Shown here piece by piece: positions 8,938-17,765 of a DNA stretch of 64,000 nucleotides (its first letter is position 1; each line of letters starts with the position of its first letter). The notes under the pieces are model-generated. The model did no database searches and had not been told where the DNA came from. It saw nothing but the letters and a program-made list of their open reading frames with translations. The position numbers and the translations under genes are program-made. Source of the stretch: Gracilaria vermiculophylla (lineage: Eukaryota > Rhodophyta > Florideophyceae > Gracilariales > Gracilariaceae); the NCBI GenBank assembly GCA_019155205.2, contig JAHNZQ020000016.1, positions 1,020,008 through 1,084,007 on the forward strand, written 5' to 3'.

Positions 8938-10131
8938 CTAACTGGTGCGCTCGCCCAGTTGAATGCGGTCGTGCGCGCTGTTGGCAAAGTGGTGGCGTGG
9001 GGGCCGCGCCAGCGGGCGCAGCCGGTTGTTCTGCACGTCCTCAATGACGTACATGGCCTCGTCCACGGTCTGAACCGTGGGCGACTCCGAAAAGTCCGCG
9101 TCGGCGGGCGCCGCCGGCGACGCTGGTCTGTCCATGTCCAGCTTGCTCGGCGCGTGCTGCGGCTGCGGCTGCGGCAGCGGCTGCAGCAGCTTCTGCGGCA
9201 GCGGCTGCTGCGGCGATTGCTTTTGGTGCTGCGGTGCGTGGTCCAAGATTTGAATGACCTCGGGGATGGTCATGCGCTTGGCCACGTCCTTTTGCAGCAG
9301 GCCGTCAATGATGGTGCGCAGGTCGTCGGGCACGCGCACGGAGGGCGGGATGCGGTGCGGCGGCGCGGTGCGAATGCGGCGCTTGGTGGCCTCGTCGGCC
9401 TGCTCCTCGCTGTAGCCGCGGCGCGCGCCGTTGAACGGGTACATGCCGGCCAGCGCGGTGTAGGCCAGCACGCCCAGCGACCACGCGTCGGCGGCGGGCG
9501 CGGGCGGCAGCGCGGGGTTGTCCAGCAGCTGCGGGCACAGGTAGTGCAGCGTGCCGGCGAGCGGGACGGGCTGCGACGCGGGCGGCGCGTGGTGCAGGCG
9601 GCGCGCGCAGCCAAAGTCGATGAGCTGGGCGGTGGAGTCGTGCGCGATGACCACGTTCTCCAGCTTGACGTCCAGGTGCGCCACGCCGCTGTCGTGCATG
9701 TGCTGCAGCGCGGCGCAGATGTGGCGCAGGCGGCGGCGCAGCAGCGCGGCGGGCAGCGAGCGCGCGGCGGCCACCTCGGCGAACATGTCGCCGGCGGGCG
9801 CCAGGTCCATGACGAGCGCCAGCGCCAGCTGCGAGGACAGCGAGTGCGAGTGGCGCTGCGTGCGCACGGACAGCGCGGCGACGTGGTAGAGGCGGGCGAT
9901 GTTGGGGTGGCGGAGCGCCATCTGCAGCGCCACCTCGCGGCGCACGGCGGAGCGCACCTTGGGGCGCGGGATGATCTTGATGGCGACGCGGGGGGGGATG
10001 GCGTGGGGGGCGCGGCGGTACTGCGCGGCGTGGGGGGCGGATCGGGCGGCGTACACGACGCCGGCGGTGCCGTCTCCGAGGCGGCGCTCGATGATGTAGC
10101 CGGGCACGGCGGTCGGGAGCAGCTGCGACAT
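8938..10131 (-). CDS. Serine/threonine protein kinase, CAMK-like, non-RD
   Basis: 397 aa from ATG at 10131. Complete kinase fold at residues 11-300: glycine loop GDGTAGVV (19-26), VAIKII with Lys52, Glu66 in the C-helix, catalytic loop HLDVKLEN (152-159) and DFG at 172-174, then GTLHYLCPQLL in the activation segment. The HRD arginine is Leu, so this is a non-RD kinase (compare the HLD loop of some NIM1/SNRK-like kinases), implying activation without activation-loop phosphorylation; that is inference. All residues needed for ATP and metal binding are present. The tail is Gln/Pro-rich, then PTVQTVDEAMYVIEDVQ near the C-terminus. Substrate unknown. An open frame reaches back to 10599 in GC-rich leader and was excluded. 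Single exon, same strand as the trypsin gene upstream. Confidence 0.9.
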   Translation of the reverse strand: MSQLLPTAVPGYIIERRLGDGTAGVVYAARSAPHAAQYRRAPHAIPPRVAIKIIPRPKVRSAVRREVALQMALRHPNIARLYHVAALSVRTQRHSHSLSSQLALALVMDLAPAGDMFAEVAAARSLPAALLRRRLRHICAALQHMHDSGVAHLDVKLENVVIAHDSTAQLIDFGCARRLHHAPPASQPVPLAGTLHYLCPQLLDNPALPPAPAADAWSLGVLAYTALAGMYPFNGARRGYSEEQADEATKRRIRTAPPHRIPPSVRVPDDLRTIIDGLLQKDVAKRMTIPEVIQILDHAPQHQKQSPQQPLPQKLLQPLPQPQPQHAPSKLDMDRPASPAAPADADFSESPTVQTVDEAMYVIEDVQNNRLRPLARPPRHHFANSAHDRIQLGERTS

Positions 10132-10680
10132 TGCGGGGGGGGAACGATTGCGGCGGTTGGGCGATGCGGTGATGAGGGGGCGCGTGGGGGGCGTGGGGCG
10201 GACGGGCGGGCGGCGGCGGCGGCGGGCGGCGACGGCGGCGGCGGCGGTGAAATAAAGGCGGGCGGCGTGCGCAGCGAGCGGCGGGGGGGGTCGGGCGCGC
10301 GCCATGCGGCGCACGGCGCGGCCGCGCTCGCTGCGCACAAAAAACGTTTTTGCGCGCGCGGCGTGACGGGCGTGACGCAAACTTTTTTTTACAGCTGTAG
10401 CGCGCGGCGCGCCAATCTGCGCCCGCGAGATGCGCGCGCGGCCGCAACGTGCGGCGGGGCGCGTGGCGCGCGGCGCGTGCGCGCGGCGCGCCGCCTCGCG
10501 GTTGGTGCGGCGCGCGCGCGCAGCCGCCACCGGCGGCGCGTCGCGCGCGGCGACGACGGCGCGCTCGCCGTTGGTGCGGCGCGCGCGCGCAGTCGCCACT
10601 GGCGGCGCGCCGCGCGGCGCACACTGAGCCGGCGACGCGGCGGCGGCGGCGGCGCGCTCACTGCGGCGGCGGCGGCGCGC
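10132..10680. other. GC-rich spacer with duplicated blocks between kinase and trypsin genes
   Basis: 549 bases, roughly 80% G+C by eye. A 40-base block starting gttggtgcggcgcgcg is present at 10501-10540 and 10570-10609. A 32-base block around tcgcgcgcggcgacgacggc occurs at about 10533-10564 and again at 10689-10720, where it is the last coding part of the trypsin gene. A further pair of near-identical 23-base units lies at 10639-10685. Presumably the kinase promoter and trypsin 3' UTR. Confidence 0.55.
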
Positions 10681-12252
10681 TCACTGCGGCGGCGCGTCGC
10701 GCGCGGCGACGACGGCGCGCACCCAGTCGGCGGCGGCGGCCGTGCGCTGGAACACGGCGGGCGGCCCGCGCGGGCACAGCGCGTCGTCCGTCACCTCGCC
10801 AAAGCTGACGACGGCGTACACCTCGTAGAAGCGGCGCACGCGGCCGTCGGCGCGGCGGCGCACGCGGAAGCGCCACAGCCCCGCGCCCGAGTCGCCCACG
10901 CACGTCGTGGAGCGCGCGCCGTCGCCGGCGCACAGGTAGCTGCGCTCGTCGTCCACCACGCCCTGCGTGATCTCCGCGCGGCAGCGCTGCAGCGCCAGCG
11001 CCGCGTGCCGCGTGCTGCGCAGCGCCGCCGACACGCCCGCGCCGTCGCTGCGCGTCGACCCGTGCGCCGACACCACCCCCACGAAGCCCTCGTGCGGGAA
11101 CGACGCGTTGCCGTTCACGCGCGCCGCCACCACCCCCGCGCGCCGCAGCTCGCCGCGCGACCCCAGCCCCTCCAGCTTCACCACCGCCACGTCGTTGGCC
11201 AGGCTGGACGCGTCGAACTGCGGATGCATCACCACCTCGCCCGCCGTCGCCCGCACCCCCCCGCGCAGCGCCTGCCCGCCCACGCGCACCTGGTCGCCCT
11301 GCACCACCCCGCAGTGCGCCGCCGTCAGCGCGTACCCGTCCGCGATCAGGCTCCCGCTGCAGTAGAACCTCTCCTCGTTGTTGTAGAAGAACTTCACCGC
11401 AAACGGCGCCCCGGACGGCACGTCGTTGCCAAAGTGCACCCCGTTGATCACGCGCGACGCCGCCTCCAGCCCCGCCGCGCCCTCCTCACCGCCGCCCGCG
11501 CCCTCCTCACCGCCGCCCGCGCCCTCCTCACCGCCGCCCGCGCCCCCCTCCGCCTCGCTCGTCGCCGATGGCGCGTCCTGCACCTCCCACATCTCGTGCG
11601 TCACAAACTTGTCCCAGTCCTCCAGCAGCGCAAAGTACGCGTCGTCCATTCCGCCCTCCGCGCTCGCCTCGGGTGCCGCCTCCTCCTCCTCCTCCTCCTC
11701 CTCCGTTTCCGCCCCGCCGCCGCCCTCGTCCCCGTCGTACTCGCCTTCATTCGCCGCCCCCGCGTCGCCGCCCGCACCGTCGCCGCCCGCACCGTCGCCG
11801 CCGTCCGGCCCCTGCGGCTGTGGCGCGGCGGGCTCGCTCTGGTACACCGTCACCTTGCCGTCCTCGTTCGTCACCGCCACCGTGCCGCCGTTGGACACGC
11901 CGACGATGGATGTGGCGCCGTGCGCGTCGCCCACGTGCACCTGCGTCATGTTGGTGTTCGCCACGGGGATGCCGTTTTTGCGCGAGAACACGTTGTTGTA
12001 AATCTCGGGCAGAGTGACGTCGCCTCTCGTCTTGCCCTCGCCAAAGAACGGCGACACCACCGACATGCGCTTGCGGCTGTTCTCCATCGCCTCGTTCATC
12101 TGCTGTATCATGCCGTTCATCCTGCCCCTCATGTCGTCGAACATGGACCCCATCGACAGCGCCTCAGCCGCGCCGTTGCTCGCAATCACTGCTGCCATGA
12201 GCGCCACCGCCATGAGCGCCGTCTTGGCGCAAAGCGCGCGCGCCATCGTCAT
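10681..12252 (-). CDS. Secreted trypsin-like (S1A) serine protease with acidic propeptide
   Basis: 523 aa from ATG at 12252 (MTMARALCAK). An N-terminal hydrophobic segment (about residues 8-27, ending in small residues) looks like a signal peptide. A long propeptide follows, with a helical Met-rich part, then Gly/Asp/Glu low complexity including an eight-Glu run and repeats of GGGEEGA. The protease domain begins at RVINGV, the usual activation site, at about residue 290. Catalytic triad: TAAHC (His), LANDVAVVKL (Asp) and GDSGAGL (Ser). Cys pairs typical of chymotrypsin folds are present. It would be a secreted or vacuolar zymogen; the target is unknown. No intron. The 3' end sequence is partly duplicated in the downstream spacer. 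Confidence 0.9.
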   Translation of the reverse strand: MTMARALCAKTALMAVALMAAVIASNGAAEALSMGSMFDDMRGRMNGMIQQMNEAMENSRKRMSVVSPFFGEGKTRGDVTLPEIYNNVFSRKNGIPVANTNMTQVHVGDAHGATSIVGVSNGGTVAVTNEDGKVTVYQSEPAAPQPQGPDGGDGAGGDGAGGDAGAANEGEYDGDEGGGGAETEEEEEEEEAAPEASAEGGMDDAYFALLEDWDKFVTHEMWEVQDAPSATSEAEGGAGGGEEGAGGGEEGAGGGEEGAAGLEAASRVINGVHFGNDVPSGAPFAVKFFYNNEERFYCSGSLIADGYALTAAHCGVVQGDQVRVGGQALRGGVRATAGEVVMHPQFDASSLANDVAVVKLEGLGSRGELRRAGVVAARVNGNASFPHEGFVGVVSAHGSTRSDGAGVSAALRSTRHAALALQRCRAEITQGVVDDERSYLCAGDGARSTTCVGDSGAGLWRFRVRRRADGRVRRFYEVYAVVSFGEVTDDALCPRGPPAVFQRTAAAADWVRAVVAARDAPPQ

Positions 12253-13363
12253 GCGGCTGCTGCGGCGGAGGGAGAGGTGAAAGTGGAATCGCGCCAAAGC
12301 ACGATACCGAACAGCCGGACGAGGCGCGCGCGCCGCGCCGCCAGAGCGCATCGCCACGCTTAAGGCAGCCGCGTACCTCGCGCCTCAGCCGTCGCGCGCG
12401 CGCGCGCGCGCGCGCGCGCGCGCCGGGCCGCGCGGCGCTCGCAACCCCCGCGTGCGCGCGTCAATGAATGTTGCGACCTGACGGGCGGCCAGCGCGGAAT
12501 GCGTGAGCGCCACCCGCGCGCAGCCCGCGCGCACGCGCCTGCGCGCCGGGGCGCAGCCGCACGCGCGCCGGGGCGCAACAGCCGCGCCCGCTGTCTCCTT
12601 CGCGACCAACTCGTCGTTACACACACACACACACACACACACACAGCGCGCGCCGGCGGCGTGCAACTGACAGTGCTCCTTTTGCTGCCTTCCGCTGCAA
12701 ACCGCTTCCTCGACGCACTCGCCAAGTGCTGCCATTCGCCAAGTGCTGCCATTTGCCAAGTGCTGGTGGCAGCCTTGCGCCGGGCGCCCACGCGTGGTGT
12801 GGAAAGCGCAGCGCGGGCGCGGGCGCGCACGCGCCTCAGGCTGCTCGTGGCGCATGCGCCCGCCCACCATGTGAGCTTCCACAACAGGCACGTGGCCAAC
12901 GGAGAGGACGTTTTTCTGAATGATGCGTTCTGCATGCGAGCTGTAAACTCGCATGCAAACACTCAAAAGCCTATCCGACGGCAGATAGTCATTACTCTTC
13001 AACCCTCAGTTGACAAGCTCTTCATCGTGTGGCAGACGCCCCAGGCTGCCAACCAATTTGTGGTACAAACCAACGAAGACACAAATTATGACCCGTTTCT
13101 ATTTTGTACCGCCCCCTTACCACTTGCAAAACACACTCGTCAAACACCATGTTGCTCCTGCCCAAACTTGTTCACGTGCGACGCTGAGCCACAGCAATGA
13201 AGCCTCATTGAAAGCGGCTCGCCTCCGCCCCCTCTCGACGGCCTGCCCCACGCTGCCTAATCTCCCTGAAAAGCTCCCACGTCACATCAGCCACACTCCA
13301 TACAAACCGCACGACGCTTCGTCAACAAGTGCGCGCGCTTTCAGCAAATCCAAAACGTGTGCA
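12253..13363. promoter_or_regulatory. Trypsin promoter region and simple repeats
   Basis: 1.1 kb between the trypsin start and the ELP5 stop. It holds a (GC)n run at about 12397-12424, an (AC)n run at 12617-12645, and three tandem 17-base units (gccaagtgctgccattc) at 12721-12771. Toward 13000-13350 the sequence is less GC-rich and includes pyrimidine-rich stretches, probably ELP5 3' sequence. Open frames here show no family resemblance. Confidence 0.5.
12721..12771 (+). repeat. Three-copy 17-bp tandem repeat
   Basis: Unit gccaagtgctgccattc at 12721, 12738 and 12755, the third diverging at its end. The core caagtgctg also recurs in every unit of the 87-bp repeat at 8251-8601. Confidence 0.75.
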
Positions 13364-14476
13364 TCACACATCTTCGGAAAACATCTCTTCCTCCTCGCTT
13401 TCCACGGAAGAGTCATCGCTTGAAACCTCCCCGCGCCCGTGCGCCGCCCCGCCGTCTTCTGCCACCTGCAGGTAAGCCGGATGCAGCTGCAGCGCCGAGT
13501 CGGCGAGCGTCGCGTCCGTGTGCAGGTACGGCAGCGCAGCCGCGGCGCGAACCTCTCGCTCCTTGCTGCTCAGAGACACGCGGAAGCTCAGCCCGTGCTT
13601 TGCAAGCGTGTGCGCCACGTCTTCCTCAGCCGCCCTGTCCGCCGCCGCGCTGTCGGTCGCGCCCAGTTTGGTCTCCGTGTGGCGCAGCTGGCTCGCGTCC
13701 CACTGCACGACGCCGGTGACGCGCTCGAAATGCACCCGTCCTGAGCGCTTTCTTCTCCAGATGTCCAAGCGCGCGAAATCACGCCGCGCGCCGTCGCCTG
13801 CGCGCTGCGCGCTGCGCTTCCCGTCGCGCGTCGCACTTTGAGAAACGTCCACTGCTGTGTCACAAATCGCATTTAATGCCTCGGCGTGCTTGACGATGGC
13901 TGTGTGGTGTTGCGCCTCGCCAACAACTGCAACGATTCCCACGCTGCTTTGCTCCTCGTTGCCCGCGCCGTCTGATGAACAAACAAGCTCAGCCAAGTTC
14001 AGAATCTCATCAAAAATGTCATCGCCCGGAAACAGCTCAGTCAAGCCGTCAATCACAACGATCTTGTGCTTCACCTCTTCTTTCTCCAACACATGCTGCA
14101 TGTGCTCCGCGACAACTGCTGATATCTTTGCGTTCGAATCACAATCTCCAAGGCTCACTTTTTTCTTTCCGACATCCGCAGAGCGCCCCACCTGTTTCTC
14201 ACATTCTCGAAACGAATACCATTCCGAATACGCATCGAGCACGTTGTCCGAGGGGATGGAAAGACGTTGACAAACAGAATCGTACGCGCTTGCAGGCTGT
14301 CGTATCGAAAGCAACGCAATAGAATTACCGCGTGGCGCAGGAAGCGAGAGTTTTTTGCACAGTTCCTGGAGCACGTACTCGACCACGGCGGGAATTACGC
14401 CTTTGTCAAGCAAGTTTCCTCCTTTGGCTCGAACTAGAGTCAACGAGCATGAGCTCAAACAATTCATTCCCTCCAT
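13364..14476 (-). CDS. ELP5: Elongator complex subunit 5 (ELP5) candidate
   Basis: 370 aa from ATG at 14476; an in-frame stop lies directly upstream. Elongator modifies wobble uridines in tRNA (mcm5/ncm5 pathway); ELP4-5-6 form a RecA-like ring that binds tRNA. Evidence: a RecA-like core with a beta-strand followed by Asp (KIVVIDGLTELF, about residues 138-149), an N-terminal segment resembling plant ELP5 (LVRAKGGNLLDKGVIP), and the ELP5-type tail: LSFRVSLSSKEREVRAAAAL followed by PY and a long acidic Ser/Glu end (SSDDSSVESEEEEMFSED). No Walker A motif, as expected for ELP5. Middle part Arg-rich and variable. The match rests on scattered conserved blocks, so moderate confidence. Confidence 0.7.
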   Translation of the reverse strand: MEGMNCLSSCSLTLVRAKGGNLLDKGVIPAVVEYVLQELCKKLSLPAPRGNSIALLSIRQPASAYDSVCQRLSIPSDNVLDAYSEWYSFRECEKQVGRSADVGKKKVSLGDCDSNAKISAVVAEHMQHVLEKEEVKHKIVVIDGLTELFPGDDIFDEILNLAELVCSSDGAGNEEQSSVGIVAVVGEAQHHTAIVKHAEALNAICDTAVDVSQSATRDGKRSAQRAGDGARRDFARLDIWRRKRSGRVHFERVTGVVQWDASQLRHTETKLGATDSAAADRAAEEDVAHTLAKHGLSFRVSLSSKEREVRAAAALPYLHTDATLADSALQLHPAYLQVAEDGGAAHGRGEVSSDDSSVESEEEEMFSEDV

Positions 14477-14901
14477 CTAGCCCATTCATCGTATGCTGAG
14501 CATGAAGCATTTCACTCCCGATCCACATTTTGGCCAAACCTGCACACACTGCTGTCAATGCGTCGGCGTTGTACACATCGTACCGAGCAGAGCCCAGTGG
14601 GCCGCTGGCGCGGGTCCGCACGATTGGCTTTCGGATACCAATATTCTGCAAAGTTATAAATCGCACACGACAACAGGGCTATCACGGGGGCCTGCAAACC
14701 GTGGCCCCATTTGTGGCACCCGTGGGGATCCATCATTGTCTACGTTGCATCGCTGTGCTACGTCGCCAACCAAATCTCGCATCCCAGATCCTCGTCCATG
14801 ACGCTGAGACCCGCCCCCGATTAAAACACAGCCCTCCCTCTCTTCGGTCCTGAAGAGGTGAGACTGTACCTGACTCAGCTGCTGTCACGAATGTTCTCAA
14901 C
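14477..14901. promoter_or_regulatory. Divergent promoter, ELP5 / BtuF-like gene
   Basis: 425 bases between divergent starts, near average base composition, in contrast to the GC-rich promoters to the left. A short minus-strand open frame here overlaps ELP5 and has no recognisable product. Nothing else seen. Confidence 0.45.
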
Positions 14902-15915
14902 ATGATGAGAACTGTACAACCGATTCGAGCAGCACAATCTCACGCACAAAAGTCGCCTCCCAGAATAGCCTCGTTGCTGCCTGCGTTTACCGACATCGTG
15001 TCCGAACTCGGGCAGTCTTCCAGTCTGGTCGCTGTCTCGCATGAGTGCACCACCCCAGGTCTACTTCCATCTGTGACAAACCAGAAAATTTCTGTACAAG
15101 GGTTGGAATCCTCACACATTTCTGCGGGTTGGAACGCAGCATCCTCACTTCAGCATTCTGAGGAAGAACTGCTCACCACGCATGCATGTTCTTTCTATCG
15201 AATCAACATACCTTACCTGGTCCAAACACAGCCCACATTGTTGTTGACGCATTTGAAACCGCCCAAATCAGACCTTGATCCTGACGGAAGGGAGCTCAAG
15301 AATGCCCTTCAGCGCATCATTCCCGGTGTAACCGTACTTTCCGCCAATCCTACATGTCTTTCGGATATTAACAGCTTGTACTTCCAGTTGGGCCACTTCT
15401 TGAACTGCCATTCCAAAGCGGCATCATGCGTCAGAGCCGCCAAGGCCGCACTCGAAACAATTCGTGCCACAGTGAGCAGCAAATTCCCGAGTGCAAAACA
15501 TAATGTTCGTGTTGCCGTTGTGCAGTGGATAGATCCACTCTACTTGGCAGGAGACTGGGTGCCTTCTGCTGTTCAAATCAGCGCACGGCTGGATGACCAC
15601 GTCAGACCAGGGTCTCCATCTATCACAAGTACACCAGCTCTACTGAACAAAGCTGACATCATCATCTTCGCACTTTGCGCCCTGCCTATGGACTCATCAG
15701 AGCGCTGTTTGAAAAGATTCTACGACACCAATAGCGAGCTTCCAGATCCGTCAAAAGTCAGGTACATCATCTCGGACGCAATTTCCTTGTTTTCTCGACC
15801 GACCTTGTCATGTGTCGTCAACACTGCCAAGGCTGTCGCCGAAATTGTCATGGACAATTCAGAATATGGAATGAAGGATAAGATGTGGCGTGAGTGGAGA
15901 CCAACGTCGTTCTGA
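14902..15915 (+). CDS. BtuF-like (periplasmic binding protein 2 fold) substrate-binding protein
   Basis: 337 aa, single exon, ATG ATG start at 14902. It resembles bacterial cobalamin/siderophore ABC-transporter binding proteins (COG0614, BtuF type): opening motif RIASLLPAFTDIVSELG, VAVSHECTTPG, the middle PTLLLTHL, and the strongly conserved VQWIDPLYLAGDWVP at about residues 205-219. The C-terminal lobe has ADIIIFALCALPMDSSERC and a final WREW-like end. No N-terminal signal peptide or lipoprotein box is visible, and no permease or ATPase gene is nearby, so it is probably a soluble protein binding a corrinoid, heme or other metal complex in the cytosol; that is inference. Bacterial ancestry by gene transfer is possible. 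Confidence 0.75.
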   Translation: MMRTVQPIRAAQSHAQKSPPRIASLLPAFTDIVSELGQSSSLVAVSHECTTPGLLPSVTNQKISVQGLESSHISAGWNAASSLQHSEEELLTTHACSFYRINIPYLVQTQPTLLLTHLKPPKSDLDPDGRELKNALQRIIPGVTVLSANPTCLSDINSLYFQLGHFLNCHSKAASCVRAAKAALETIRATVSSKFPSAKHNVRVAVVQWIDPLYLAGDWVPSAVQISARLDDHVRPGSPSITSTPALLNKADIIIFALCALPMDSSERCLKRFYDTNSELPDPSKVRYIISDAISLFSRPTLSCVVNTAKAVAEIVMDNSEYGMKDKMWREWRPTSF

Positions 15916-16465
15916 ACAGACAACAAAGACGTCCACGTTCTGCTTTGAAGGCCTTTACGCAAAACGAAAATGCATGGGACTATGATAATCGGTCATGCAA
16001 GACAATGATCATTCTCGAAAACATAACCAATCATTATAGTTCTATGCACTTTCGTTTATCATGTTGCAGGGCATCGACTGTGTGACTTTTGATGTGTCCA
16101 CATTGACCATTTTGGAAATCATTCACGCCCTTGTATTTCGAGCGAGATGCGCAACTGTCGTTGTTGATAGTCGCAAAGCGCGTTCTCATGACGTGTTTTG
16201 TTGTGTCTGTTCAAGTAGATCTTTCGTATTTGGTCAAGCCCTTGTCTGCGTTTGACACTTTTTTGCGAAAGGTACAGAAATCTGTTGCGCAATGGCGACA
16301 AATCTTTCACGACAATCTCTATTTGACCGCCAGACTTACGGACCCCAATTAAAACAGTTGTTGAATAGTGAAGCTCAGGCTACGAATGGTGAAAGCTCGT
16401 CCGTGCCGAAACAGGCATGGGCCTCATGAGCATTACACAAAAGTATGATTGACGATGTACACAAT
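15916..16465. other. Convergent 3' spacer, BtuF-like / phosducin-like
   Basis: 550 bases of moderately AT-rich sequence between two converging genes; no gene, repeat or RNA gene recognised. Confidence 0.4.
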
Positions 16466-17248
16466 TCAAAACCTTCGCAGGTTGAATCGCTTTGTAGAAG
16501 CGCTTGGGGGCTCTTCTAAATCGGTGTCTACGGCTCCTGTTTTGCTCAGAGCCCATTCGATGTCATCGGCAACCGGGGTGCCTGAGTTGAACTCCCCGAA
16601 ACCCACAAACTGCTTCAGAACCTTTCCTTCCTTGTAAACTAGAAGTGTGGGACATTTGCTGTCCGGATAATTCTTGATGGCATCAGTAGCCCTGCATTTG
16701 ACAAACTTCACATGTCGAAACTTTGCCGACAATTCCAAAAGACGCGCATCCATGAGCTTGCACGCTTCAAGACTCGATTGAAACTACGAAACATATAGAC
16801 GTCACGTAAAATTGCAAAACTCAAAGAATTAGCTGGGGGAGACGCGAACAATGCTTGAGGTTGGAGGTTAACTTACCAGGTGAACAATGACATAAATATC
16901 AGCCCCAGCTTCAGAGACTTCCGTCTTCCAGTCGCTAGCAGAAACGTAGCGAACACCCGGGCCAAATTTTGGTCGAGCTGCTTCCGCCCTCATCTGCTGA
17001 ATTCTCTTCTGCCTGTAACTCTCAATAATTTTCTCTTCATCGGAGTCTGCGTCTTCCAGATCCTCTTCAAGCCTTTCAACAGTCTTTCGCTCATGGGGAT
17101 CATAGGTTTCGACGGTTTGCTCGACAATGCTTTTCAGTTGCTCTTCTGCAAGTTCTTCGGGTGTTTTCTCGGGGATGATTCCCTTTGCCTTGAGAATGTC
17201 GTCCCATTCTGTGGATTCTTTCGGCGCGCCTGTTCCCAGAGTGGCCAT
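16466..17248 (-). CDS. Phosducin-like protein 3 (PDCL3/PLP2 family), two exons
   Basis: CCT/TRiC co-chaperone that assists folding of tubulin and actin, thioredoxin-like fold. Exons 17248-16877 and 16783-16466 with a 93-nt intron (gtaagt to cgtag) give 229 aa, close to the family's 230-240. N-terminus ESTEWDDILKAKGIIPEK is the family hallmark; then acidic helix DADSDEEKIIESYRQKRIQQ, and the thioredoxin domain joined exactly by splicing (YVIVHL then FQSSLEACKLMDARLLELS), ending CPTLLVYKEGKVLKQFVGF and TDLEEPP. The Cys of the thioredoxin active site is not a CxxC pair, as in the family. An open frame with an ATG at 17545 would add 99 residues that are basic and Ser/Pro-rich; I prefer 17248 because homologues start there. 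Confidence 0.92.
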
Positions 17249-17765
17249 GATTTGGTTTCGCTGCCCAAGTGTACGATTCTGTCGATACGCGTCAGCCTTT
17301 CGGAAGCTCTGGCCGCTTGACGGACTCTGCGGGGGACTACGGCCCTTGGAGATTCTTGCGGTTCTTTGCAAGACGGTCGCAGGCACACGCGGGGAGGGGT
17401 ACACACAGGGAGTGTCCTGGCGACGCCGTGTAGACACAGAAGCAGCAGCGTCGGTTGCACGATTTGCGTTTTGTAAGCCAAAGTCGGGCAGCGGTGCCGG
17501 CCGTGCCGCTGGCACCCGCGCTGGCATGGGTGCGAAAAACTGCATGAACTTCCGCCTTCATGTACGTACGAAGGGTAGTACACGCTTCACAAATCGAGTT
17601 GACGCCGGCGACCCCCATGGGTACGACCGTACCGGCGGCGCATTGCAGTGGTCGGGTTGCGGGGAACTGCTGCCTTCTGTGATCCACCCACTCCGCTTCA
17701 CTTCGACGTAGGTTCAACGTTCCGTGCGGCTGCTTGATACCCTCAGGGTTCTTTTCAAAGCAAAC
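17249..17765. promoter_or_regulatory. Divergent promoter, phosducin-like / eS24
   Basis: 517 bases between divergent starts. Part (17249-17545) is also open on the minus strand as a possible N-terminal extension of the phosducin-like protein. A pyrimidine-rich stretch ends just before the eS24 ATG (ctcagggttcttttc), which could be the translation-control leader common in ribosomal protein genes. Confidence 0.45.

Noticed and set aside
8716..12363. 1215-codon plus-strand frame antisense to the kinase and trypsin genes
   Set aside because: It mirrors two well-conserved minus-strand genes; product is Arg/Val/His-rich without domains.
16868..17545. Longer phosducin-like protein starting at 17545
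   Set aside because: The extra 99 residues are basic and low in conservation, while family members start at the MATLG-ESTEWDDIL region; kept only as an alternative.
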